Assembly (NCBI RefSeq): GCF_900324465.2
Contig: NC_046617.1
Span: 12,461,223 to 12,525,222, forward strand
DNA: 64,000 nt
Source: Anabas testudineus
Lineage: Eukaryota > Chordata > Actinopteri > Anabantiformes > Anabantidae
Direction: 5' to 3'
Shown piece by piece: positions 35,419 to 44,169 of this stretch (position 1 is its first letter; each line of letters starts with the position of its first letter). The notes below the pieces were generated by a model. The model was not told the origin of the DNA and searched no databases. It saw only the letters and a program-made list of their open reading frames with translations. A program made the translations under genes and the position numbers.

Positions 35419-35828
35419 GAAGACCTCAGGTGGCATAAAAAACTCACTTGTAAAAAAACATTATTGTTTTTATTTTCGAACTTCAAAACCACATTTTATT
35501 TTTGTTATCTTGTAAGACCTGTAATAAATATTATTAATATTTAATTATTCTGTACTGAGAGCATCAGTACTGTCACAAAGCATATCTAGTTTACAGTAAT
35601 ATACTGTCGCAACAACAATAAGGAGTAATTTCTTTCCTTTACAAGAGTGAAACCTAATCTAGCAGCATCACACAGATTGATGGTAATTTATTTAAGTAAA
35701 GCTCCTCCTCCTGTCAGTCACTCTCGGTTTCAGTGTTGTATTAAATTGTTCCTCCATCACATCCTCTTCTCATCTTTCAAACCCTCTTCTGTCAGCAGTG
35801 AACTCATTTCCTAAGTCACACTGACAAC

Positions 35829-36291
35829 ATGTTGGGGACCGTCTGCACTCTCATCACTGCTCTAACATGTAAGCAGGCTGAATTACTGCAGCTTTGACCT
35901 CGTGTTGGATTCATCAGTCTGTTTTTCTGTTTCTCTGGACTTCATGTCATCTTGTTGTTTCCAGGTGTGAGTGGTGTGACGGTGGTGACACAGAAGCCTC
36001 CTGTAGTGACAGTGAGGAAAGGAGAGACAGCCATCATGGACTGTAACCTGGGGATTCGTTATGATAAAGCAGTGTGGTATAAACAGATTCCAGGGGGAGT
36101 TCCTCAGTTTTTCCTCAGATATTTTCACACTGACAGCTCTCCAACATATGGCTCAGGCTTCTCTTCTCCTAAGTTTACATGTACTCATCAGTCTGCATCA
36201 GATTATCGTTTGATTATCAAGAATGTGGAGGAGGGAGACTCAGCAGTTTATTACTGTCATACATGGGATGACTCTGCTAAGGAGGAGGTGT
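35829..36291 (+). CDS. Ig light-chain V segment V12 (subgroup I), only V of cluster 3
   Basis: The leader exon is 35829-35868 and the V exon 35965-36291. It has SGVTVVTQKPPVVTVRKGE, MDCNLGIRYDKAVWYKQIPGG (CDR1 one residue shorter than V4), YGSGFSSPKF and AVYYC; germline CDR3 begins HTWDDSAKEE. An extra Cys lies in framework 3 (KFTCTHQ in place of KFTSNHQ). RSS: CACAGTG (36292-36298), 12-bp spacer, nonamer ACATAAACC (36311-36319, one change). As cluster 3 has a single V, its rearrangement would give an almost fixed germline V-J pairing. Confidence 0.9.
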
Positions 36292-36670
36292 CACAGTGAT
36301 TCACACCATTACATAAACCTCCTCACTAAACACTTCTGCTGTTTGAGACGTTTACATGTGACAACTGATAACAGAACAATTAAACACTCTAGATCAACAC
36401 ACTACGTACAGCTTTGCCAAATATTTTTATATTTTATAGCACTCATTCCCACTTTTATTGCTCAAAATCTGTGAGTGTTCACCTTACCTAATTACTAAAC
36501 CAACATACAATAATAATCAAAGCATCACTAGTTGTTCTGACCTGTGTTTTAATGAGTTTTGAGTTAAAGTCCAACAATTCAAATCAGGAAATCTGGAAAA
36601 GATAATGAGATGGGATGTAATGGGACTGATAATTGGGATGTTGACAGTGAAAGTTGTTGTGAACAGGATG

Positions 36671-36680
36671 TTTCAGTTCC
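36671..36680 (-). promoter_or_regulatory. Ets-IRF composite motif near J3
   Basis: GGAACTGAAA (minus), same block as in the other clusters, even though C3 and its intron have diverged strongly. Confidence 0.45.
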
Positions 36681-36706
36681 ACTCCCCTCATCAGTGAGAG
36701 TCAGGA

Positions 36707-36779
36707 GGTTTTTGTACGACCATGTGTACAAACTGAATCACTGTGGTATTCGGACAAGGAACCAAGCTGATTGTGACAA
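36707..36779 (+). CDS. Ig light-chain J3 with 23-bp RSS
   Basis: Nonamer 36707-36715, 23-bp spacer 36716-36738, heptamer CACTGTG 36739-36745, J exon 36746-36779 encoding VFGQGTKLIVT. Spacer and exon are identical to J1 and J2. Confidence 0.95.
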
Positions 36780-37589
36780 GTAAGTACATTTTTAATGATC
36801 CTAAAACAAGATAGATTTTCTGTTTCTGACAGTATATGTTTGTTTTTGGCTACTTTTGGTTAAAACCTATTTAAAACTGTTTACATCATTCATGTTTACA
36901 GTTACACCAGCTTTGATACAGTATGAATCTGTGCTTTAAAGCACTATGAGGTTGTGTTGTACGTTTCAAAAAAGTTTGTCCCAATTTTTCAAGTGGAAAT
37001 TTTTATAAAATACAATTTGAAAATCACAGATTAAATTATTCTAGAAAAACAATTTTATAAATTCAAACATTAGTCTTGTTAAGAAAAATCTATTTACAAT
37101 TATGGTATTTTCTGATTTCTGCAGCAAATCAAATCCCTTAATTACCACAGTTAGATTGCGTTTATGATTTTGTTGTTTCTGAACTTTGTCATAAAAATTA
37201 CATGAAAATGCTTATGTTGCAGATTAAAATTCTATTTATTTTAGCTGTTTAAGATTTGACTATACTATTGTTTTGTATTGAGGTAATTGTCAGTACAAAT
37301 ATTACTGTCTCTTGCCATTTTCTATAACTTTCATTGACTTTGTATCTTGATTTTTTATTATTTGATTTGTTTTTTTGTTGTGAAATTGTACATATGTTAC
37401 ATCTTAAAATTTAAATTTCGTTGGTGATACATTTTGTTCCAGCAGTGAATACTTACATTTTCAGTGTTTAGTTTTCACTGTTTGTTTAAAACATCTTTGA
37501 CATGAATTAACCAATTATTCCTGTGCTGTCATGCCCTGTGTCAATAATGACATTTTCTTTTTCTTTTTATAATTGTTGTGTGATTTTAG
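36780..37589 (+). other. J3-C3 intron
   Basis: AT-rich intron of about 810 bp, unlike the 681-bp introns of clusters 1 and 2 from a few bases after the donor onward. No motif recognised. Confidence 0.6.
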
Positions 37590-37921
37590 GCTGCACCCTC
37601 CCTCCTCCTGTCCTGACAATCTTCCCTCCGTCCAGCGCTGAGCTTATGACCAACAAAGCCTCTCTGGTCTGTCTGTCCAGTTTGCCCAGTGAGACTAAGG
37701 GTTTTGCACATGTCACCTGGTTGGCTGATGGGAGTCCAGTGAGCAGTGGGGTCTCTACCAGCACCGCCGTTCAACAACCAGACCAGAGTTTCCACATCAG
37801 CAGCTCTCTGGACATCCAGACGTCAGAGTGGAACATGGACAAGGTTTACACTTGTAAAGTGTCTTTGGGATCCCAGACTTCAGAGAAAAAAATCAAGTCA
37901 AACTGTCCCACTGAAGACTAG
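37590..37921 (+). CDS. Ig light-chain constant exon C3 (divergent)
   Basis: A 332-nt C1-set exon after acceptor gattttag. It begins SCTLPPPVLTIFPPSSAEL, giving an extra Cys at residue 2 (Ser in C1, C2 and C4). The B-C loop reads SLPSETKGFAHVTW instead of SQSVPFADVTW and is longer; the end reads SEKKIKSNCPTED rather than SEKNINKSKCPTEE. Ig domain Cys, Trp, Cys and the C-terminal Cys are kept, so it should fold and pair with heavy chain. AATAAA lies at 38095-38100. It is the most diverged C in the window and may define a sub-isotype. Confidence 0.93.
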
Positions 37922-38439
37922 TTGACGAGCAGCATTTAATACTGTCTGCTGTTTGTGCTGTTTGCTCATGTTTCAGGTTTGCTCAGGGTGTACATACTAT
38001 GATTCAGGATGGAACCCTGTGAAGCAAAGTTTTGTGTGCTTGTCATTAACACTTAGTTAAATGATCTTGTTTGTTGTTCTTTTTGTTTTAACTCAATAAA
38101 GAAGCATAAGAAACATACACAGAAAAGTCTCAGTGAAGAATGAGTGTTAAAAATCACCCAGATGTCTTTGTGTAGTATTTGACATGTATCATTTCACAAT
38201 TTACAGTCTTCCCTTGTTAAAAGCAGACATGTTATATAACTACAGTCTGTACATTTAAAACATCAAATCAATATAAAATCCTCACTAGAAACATACATAC
38301 ATAAAGTATTCATAAAAGAAGTCTGCAGCACAAACAAAAAGCAGAGAGCAACATTTTACAACATTTTCACTTTATGCAAACAAGTACTGCCTATTTTCAA
38401 TATTAGTTGCAGAACGGCAGGATGAATTTTCATCCTCCA

Positions 38440-38505
38440 TCAGTGAAGCATTACTTCTCTACTCCTCCTCTCTGGTTTCCAGGTGCATCCTGGAAAGGAA
38501 GTAAG
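38440..38505. other. head-to-head joint of two half modules (inversion scar)
   Basis: 38420-38473 matches the left half of the V upstream module in plus orientation (catcctccatcagtgaagca to ctctctgg). From about 38477, ccaggtgcatcctggaaagg matches the same module in minus orientation. Two half modules thus meet head to head between cluster 3 (+) and cluster 4 (-). Confidence 0.55.
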
Positions 38506-39190
38506 TTCTGTGTAAAAGAAGTGAGAAGTGTCATATCTGAACTCAAATCTACATATTACTGTGCATGCTATGCAAAGATGGATGAAACCGTTTTTAGGCT
38601 TCTGACAGATTTGCAAAAAGTGTTTAATTTTATATTTTTAATGGTAGCAGTGACAGATAAAAAGGCATAAAAACATGTTACGGGACATAACACTTGAACA
38701 GAGGTTGCAGAGACTATAATAATGTGTACAGACCATAACTGTGAATATTTTGTATTTTTTACCCAATGCCCCTCCTCCTGTAAGTATTTATTGGTAATGA
38801 TTTCAGTTTGTTCTTTTATTTGTTGCCTTATCTAACTTTAATTTAGGTTCCCGTCACTCACATGCAGCAGTGAAATTTAATCAGACCTTTGCTAAATGGG
38901 TTGAATGATGCTCTTATTAAGAAAACGTTTTGGACATAATCGGAAATGACTGATCAGATTTAGACTTCACAAACTCAACCTCAAAGTTAAATGAATGCAA
39001 CAGATTCAAAATCAATCCCTAAGTCCAGCTGTGTTCAGACTATAATATCATTAGTGGGATGTTGACTGTAAAAGTTTTGAATTTGTGTATTTCTTACACT
39101 TGTAAACCATTGGTGGTTGATGAATTGACAGTAAGCAAAAATATTATTGAAAATCCTGTTGTCGCATGTTCCCCTCCTGTAACAGAAAGC
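38506..39190. other. cluster 3-4 boundary, relic sequence
   Basis: No intact gene. A short J-upstream relic in plus orientation (gggatgttgactgtaaaagt, 39057-39076) has no J after it, and cccctcctcctgtaagt near 38768 resembles a V promoter. Confidence 0.4.
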
Positions 39191-39201
39191 TTCATCTCTT
39201 C

Positions 39202-39248
39202 ATTTACATGGAGCTATAAATGAAGACATGAGAACTGCAGGTGCATCC
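39202..39248 (-). promoter_or_regulatory. orphan V upstream module, minus strand
   Basis: On the minus strand GGATGCACCTGCAG (39248-39235), then catttatagctcc and a damaged octamer ATGTAAAT (39209-39202). It lies 3' of C4 with no V following it to the left; the V it served has been lost. Confidence 0.55.
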
Positions 39249-39591
39249 TAGACTGAGAATCGAAAGTCAGTTCGGTTGCTACACATCTGATGTTATTTTT
39301 TATCTTACAGAAAGTGTTTACTAAGACCAGATAATGAAATATTAATCACATTTAGTTTTAATATAAGCTATTGCGTGATCAATACACAAATAAAGACTTT
39401 TTTAGGTTGCAAGGCTGATTTTATTGAACAAACCTTAATTAAATGTAAATGCAAAGCTGATATAAAACATTATCCTAACTGTCACAACATTAATTAAGCA
39501 GGCAGGTGCACTTTTTCTAACATGTAAACTATGTCATGAACAAACAGCACAAACAGCAAAGAAGCAGATTTTCAGTCGTTATTCTGCTCTA

Positions 39592-39917
39592 CTATTCTTC
39601 AGTGGGACATTTCGACTTGTTGATGTTTTTATCTGAAGTCTGGGATCCCAAAGACACTTTACAAGTGTAAACCTTGTTCATGTTCCACTCTGACGTCTGG
39701 ATGTCCAGAGAGCTGCTGATTTGGAAACTCTGGTCTGGTTGTTGAACGGCGGTGCTGGTAGAGACCCCACTGCTCACTGGACTCCCATCAGCCAACCAGG
39801 TGACATCTGCAAAAGGCACAGACTGACTGGACAGACAGACCAGAGAGGCTTTGTTGGACCGGAGCTCAGCGCTGGACGGAGGGAAGACTGTCAGGACAGG
39901 AGGAGGGAGGCTGGAGC
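39592..39917 (-). CDS. Ig light-chain constant exon C4 (inverted cluster)
   Basis: A 326-nt C1-set exon on the minus strand from acceptor tattttcag to TAG. It reads SSSLPPPVLTVFPPSSAEL, SVPFADVTW, SSSLDIQ, QTSDKNINKSKCPTEE, with all Ig cysteines, the Trp and the heavy-chain Cys. It is much closer to C1/C2 than to C3. Minus-strand AATAAA lies at 39420-39425. The cluster is complete (V13, J4, C4) and faces C3 tail to tail at 1.7 kb. Confidence 0.95.
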
Positions 39918-40350
39918 CTGAAAATACATGGAGAGAATTCAGAAGATAACTAGAAATTAAAACCACTAATAAAAAGTCATCACACTGTCTGATTCATTAT
40001 TATCTGAACTGACAATATGATGATTACACTGATCAAACCATAAAGTAAATTATCATTACTTTACTATTATTTTAAGCTGACAACAAATTCCTACTGTTAC
40101 ACTCTGTATCATACAAAATTTTATATCTAATTTTAAATAACTGGATTACCATCAGTTGGCTTTATTGGTGTCTATCTCACCACCAGAGTAGAAAGACATC
40201 AGATCATTTCAATAATATGATTTAAAAACACATCTGAACTTCATCTGAACAAAATTAAACACTATTTACTAACTACTGGTAAAAGTATTAATTTCACCGT
40301 AAAATACACAAGAAACAACCTCTTTTTATGATTATTTAAAATGTACTTAC

Positions 40351-40423
40351 TTGTCACAATCAGCTTGGTTCCTTGTCCGAATACCACAGTGATTCAGTTT
40401 GTACACATGGTCGTACAAAAACC
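40351..40423 (-). CDS. Ig light-chain J4 with 23-bp RSS
   Basis: On the minus strand the nonamer is 40423-40415, the 23-bp spacer 40414-40392, heptamer CACTGTG 40391-40385 and the J exon 40384-40351 (VFGQGTKLIVT plus A before GTAAGT). The spacer and exon are identical to the other three J segments. Confidence 0.95.
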
Positions 40424-40449
40424 TCCTGACTCTCACTGATGAGGGGAGT

Positions 40450-40459
40450 GGAACTGAAA
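40450..40459 (+). promoter_or_regulatory. Ets-IRF composite motif near J4
   Basis: GGAACTGAAA reads on the plus strand here because the whole cluster is inverted; relative to J it is the same as in clusters 1-3. Confidence 0.45.
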
Positions 40460-40853
40460 CATCCTGTTCACAACAACTTTCACTGTCAACATAATAATTT
40501 CATCACTCTTATTACTTTATGTTAAAAAACACTTCTGAATTAAAAGATTGATGCCAAATGGCATTTGTTTTTAGAAGTCCAAATATTATCAGTAATTTCA
40601 CAGTGAGGATGTTCAAAATGTTTCACAGTACCAACCTCATTAACCTCATTAACTTCATTTGAAGCAAAGGTTGATCAGATAGTTATTGTATTTTAGACTT
40701 TCCATCTTTTAACTGTTTGTTTAGTGCCTTTTCTTGTATTGCCCAAGATTTACTGTTTTGAATTCTCAAACTTTTTTGTTTGATTTTGTCAAAACTCATT
40801 AAAGCTGCAGTGAGTCCCTCACTGAGGTTTTTGTCATAATGTGAATCACAGTG

Positions 40854-41306
40854 ATACAGCTGCAGAAGCAGAGTCGTCCCATGTCTGACAGAAATACTGA
40901 GCAGAGTCTCCTGTCTCAGCACGCTTGATGATGAACTGGTAATCTATGTTTGATGAGGCTTTAGAGTTGAATCGGTTTGAGGAGAATCCTGATCCAAAGC
41001 TGGGTGAACTGTCAGTATAGTGAAATCTGAGGACATACTGAGGAGCTTTACCAGGAACCTGTTTGTACCAACTGACAGAATTTCGATCATATCTCTCAAT
41101 GTTGCATTTGAGAACAACCTCTTGTTCTGTAGAAGCTGTGTGGACGGCAGGCGTCTGAGTCAGTACTATCACTGAATCAACATCTGTTGTAACATAGAAA
41201 AATATTTGAGTTAAATGTTTCTGTTTGAAAATATGGACAAAAACAGAAATGAGGAGAAAATCTTACAAGTCAGAACAGTGGTGAGAGTGTAGAGCATCAA
41301 CAGCAT
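40854..41306 (-). CDS. Ig light-chain V segment V13 (subgroup II, inverted cluster)
   Basis: On the minus strand the leader exon is 41306-41267 (MLLMLYTLTTVLT) and the V exon 41183-40854 after acceptor tacaacag. Reads VDSVIVLTQTPAVHTAS, SVSWYKQVPGKAPQYVL, QYFC; germline CDR3 begins QTWDDSASAA. RSS: CACTGTG (40853-40847), 12-bp spacer, nonamer ACAAAAACC (40834-40826). A proximal octamer ATGCAAAT lies at 41431-41424, 118 bp upstream of the ATG, followed by agtttcagtgttgtattaaa, a promoter block otherwise seen before subgroup I segments. V, J and C are in one orientation, so joining would be by deletion. It appears functional. Confidence 0.92.
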
Positions 41307-41423
41307 GTTGTCAGTATGAGCTGATCGTGTAAATTGAAAAGAGAACTCAGCGCTGACAGACAGTTTGGTGGATGCGAAGAGGTGGTGGAGCAATTTAATA
41401 CAACACTGAAACTAAAAAAGCTA

Positions 41424-41552
41424 ATTTGCATCGTTTGTGACACTTGCTGATCTTTTTTTTTTTTTTTTTTTTTTGCTGAGTCATTTGTAAAATGAGAAAC
41501 AGTTGAACTTATTTATTTGCATGTGAGAGGTGATGAAGCCTGCAGGTGCATC
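41424..41552 (-). promoter_or_regulatory. V13 promoter octamer and upstream module
   Basis: Minus-strand GATGCACCTGCAG (41552-41540), distal octamer ATGCAAAT (41522-41515), a long T/A run (41452-41474) and the proximal octamer (41431-41424). This is the only V in the window with two perfect octamers. Confidence 0.65.
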
Positions 41553-41751
41553 GCTGGTAAGGGAGAGAGGGAGTAGATGCTAAGTTTCACTTACTACAGT
41601 ATATTCAGATAAAATATTAATAAAACCTTTAAAACTGGGACAGTAATGTAGGAATGTCTTCATTCTCTGAATCGGCTATGAGAAATGTTAGTGTTAACAT
41701 TAATGGTAACGTATCATAGAACTTGGTTAATCTATAAATATAAATATTGCA

Positions 41752-41915
41752 GTTAAGGGTGGTACGGTGATTTAATAGTTAACACTGCTGCCTCACAGAA
41801 AAAAAGTCCACAAGTTTGAATCCACGTGTTGGCCGGGCGTCTCTCTCTGTGTGGAGTTCCTGTGTCTGTGTGGGTTTTCTCTGGAGATTTCAGCTTCCTC
41901 TCACAGTCCAAAGAT
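41752..41915 (+). repeat. degenerate teleost SINE-like repeat
   Basis: Matches the common fish repeat that reads ggcacggtggcgcagtggtt..ctgcctcacag..ttcgaatccc..tgtgtggagtt..tcctctcacagtccaaag. The tRNA-like B-box position is tttgaatcca. Old, diverged copy; class assignment is from memory of the consensus. Confidence 0.6.
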
Positions 41916-42098
41916 TAATTTATTTTATAGTATTTTATAGAGAACAATGGGTTTCTTTTTAAATGTAATACATTTTAAAATGTTTGCTCAGAGGTTGAAC
42001 AGAAGCACTTTTTAAAATGATTATATAATATCCATATACTTTATTATGTCACAGGCAATGTTTCCAGCCCTTATATTTATGTACAACTGTATATACAG

Positions 42099-42099
<1 letters not shown>

Positions 42100-42137
<38 letters not shown>

Positions 42138-42160
42138 AGATAGATATAGATATATAGATA
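42100..42160 (+). repeat. (TCTA)n and (TAGA)n microsatellite
   Basis: About nine TCTA units followed by TAGATA repeats, forming an imperfect inverted repeat. Confidence 0.9.
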
Positions 42161-42406
42161 TGAAGAGACAGAGAGAGAGAGAGAGCTGCAGGAGAGAAAG
42201 AAGATCATTTGATAAATGCTACCACCTTGTGATTGAAGGCGTCTTTGCAGATAAATGAATATTAGAAACCACGTTTGAGGGATTTATACAGACCTGTCTT
42301 TTTCATGACGCTCATCTCTAAAATAATATCTACATATCTGAAAGCTATCTGAACATATCAAATGTTATCTTTAATGCATTGTATTGGACAAAATCAGGCA
42401 CAATAT

Positions 42407-43754
42407 CTAGGATTTCTGTGGCCTCCTCTGCCTCGCTCTGATCACTGCTGGCCTTGTGATAATCCCTCTATCAGGAGATCTCATCTGCGCTCGCAACGGT
42501 GACTTCAGACCAACGCTAGGAGGAATCCTCCTGGATTGGATGGAGCGCTGTGGCAGAGTGTATCTACCGTCCTGAAGTTCGTCCACAAAAGCCTCCACAC
42601 TGTCAAACTTTGCGGTGAGCCTCCCCAGCTCATCTTTTAGACTGTTAAACTGCCTGTAGAGGTCCCCGAGAGCGTCGGACAGAGGTTGGATCCTGTGTAA
42701 AATATATTTGGGTTGAAACACAGGTGGGAAAAAATTGATTCCAAATTTACATGACCTGTGAAAGGACTTTAACACTGAAATGCAATGAACTGACATGTAA
42801 AAATAATTACAGCAGTGTTTACTGGCAAAATATAAGTCGGTTCACATTCATGTTGCCAAGTGAAATTGGCAGCACAAACACAACAAAATCACAACATGTT
42901 GTTAAGCAGAAACAGCCCCATCATCTGCAGGAAACATCAGGATAACAGATATTAGGAACAGAATTTTCTTAGGAAAAAAAGGAAAGTATAAGAATCACTG
43001 TATTTTGCCTTAATTGAAGAATAAACACTGAGCTGAAAGTGCTAGTCAGGAATTCTCACATTAAACAAGCTCCAAGCTATTGGTAAATCGAATCTCCGGA
43101 GGAGAAGGTCAATGACTCGGAGTGATGTCGCCACAAACACTCCATTTCCCGCTTTCTGTTGGCACAATCACCACAGTGAGGTCATTTATAAAGCAAATGT
43201 GATCATGGATCACATTACTGGCTCTGACAGGCCCGCGGCCATGTGCAGAGCAAAGGACTTACATAAGTCCTAATTTTGGATGACTGCAAGGAACAATAAA
43301 AATGTTCACTGGCATCACTAAGTGTTAGTCTTGCCCTTTTCACCTCTCGCTTACTGAACATTTAGACCATGTGTGTTTTTTTTTTTTTTTCACCATCACT
43401 TCGGTGCATAATTACCAGAAACCAGTGTGACCCACCTGTTGTATTCAGGAAGGACAGAAGCGTGGTCGTTGATCAGCATGTCTTTCACTTGGGTTAGAAT
43501 AGCAAATTTCCAGTTGTCCAGTACCTGAGTGAGGTTTGAGCAAGTCCTGCTGTTGCTCTCTTCTGCCAAAGACAGAAACTTATGGTAATTATGTATGATT
43601 ATATTCACCCTAAAATTACAATCTTGACTTTGAGATGCTTTTAAAAGGTAATATAATAACCTTTAGGATTCCAGTGTGAGGTTTCCTGTTTCCACTTTTG
43701 TGCCCCACACATTGAGATCATGCACAGCAGGACCAGAAACTTCTGCATTTTCAT
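42407..43754 (-). CDS. small secreted coiled-coil protein, unidentified
   Basis: Three coding exons on the minus strand splice in phase: 43754-43661, 43562-43436 and 42692-42407, giving 168 residues. The start [19 protein letters not shown] is a good signal peptide with cleavage near Ala-Gln. The middle exons encode amphipathic helices with leucine heptads ([24 protein letters not shown]), suggesting a coiled coil of about 60 residues. The last 50 residues are basic and proline/arginine-rich, ending [10 protein letters not shown]. One Cys remains in the mature chain (RTCSNL), which could form a disulfide dimer. An untranslated first exon is likely: acceptor ctttgtaag lies directly before the ATG, and a donor (GATT|GTAAGT) at 44117-44116 follows a TATA box at 44169-44162. 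I do not recognise the family. The position between the Ig locus and tspan10 gives no functional clue. Confidence 0.8.
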
Positions 43755-44161
43755 CTTACAAAGAATAAAGAAATATTTAAAATGAAGATGTAGTTTGATT
43801 GTGTCAGGCAAAATAAGAAATATAGTAAGCAAGGATATATGTATAACAGTCTTTCACTTAAATAAAACCTCTCACACCTGCTGATCATTTATTTACTTGC
43901 ATGTAAAAATGTTTCACTTTTTAAAAATTAGTATAAAAGCAAACTAAGGTTTTGTCCCTCAGATAATAGCACGAGTATCTGATTATACATAGTTCTGACA
44001 TTAGAGTGAAGTATATGTTTGTACACTAAACTGAATTAGAGGTTACTTTGGGTTTTACTGTACCTTTCTATGTAGTAAAACCAGTGGTCTTCCTGGGTCA
44101 GAGTCTCAGAACTTACAATCCTTCAACAGTGAGAAAACACAAAAACGTGATGTGTGCGGCA

Positions 44162-44169
44162 CTTTTATA
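44162..44169 (-). promoter_or_regulatory. TATA box of the secreted coiled-coil gene
   Basis: Minus-strand CTATAAAAG context (ggctataaaagtgccgc). It lies about 50 bp upstream of the presumed noncoding exon's donor, so the first exon would be very short. Confidence 0.6.

Noticed and set aside
38407-38670. Open frame with TYYCACYAK, resembling the end of an Ig V domain.
   Set aside because: No upstream framework, no RSS after it, and it lies over the inversion joint; the YYC is likely coincidence.
42751-42945. Plus-strand frame over an intron of the secreted coiled-coil gene.
   Set aside because: No homology or splice support; intronic chance frame.
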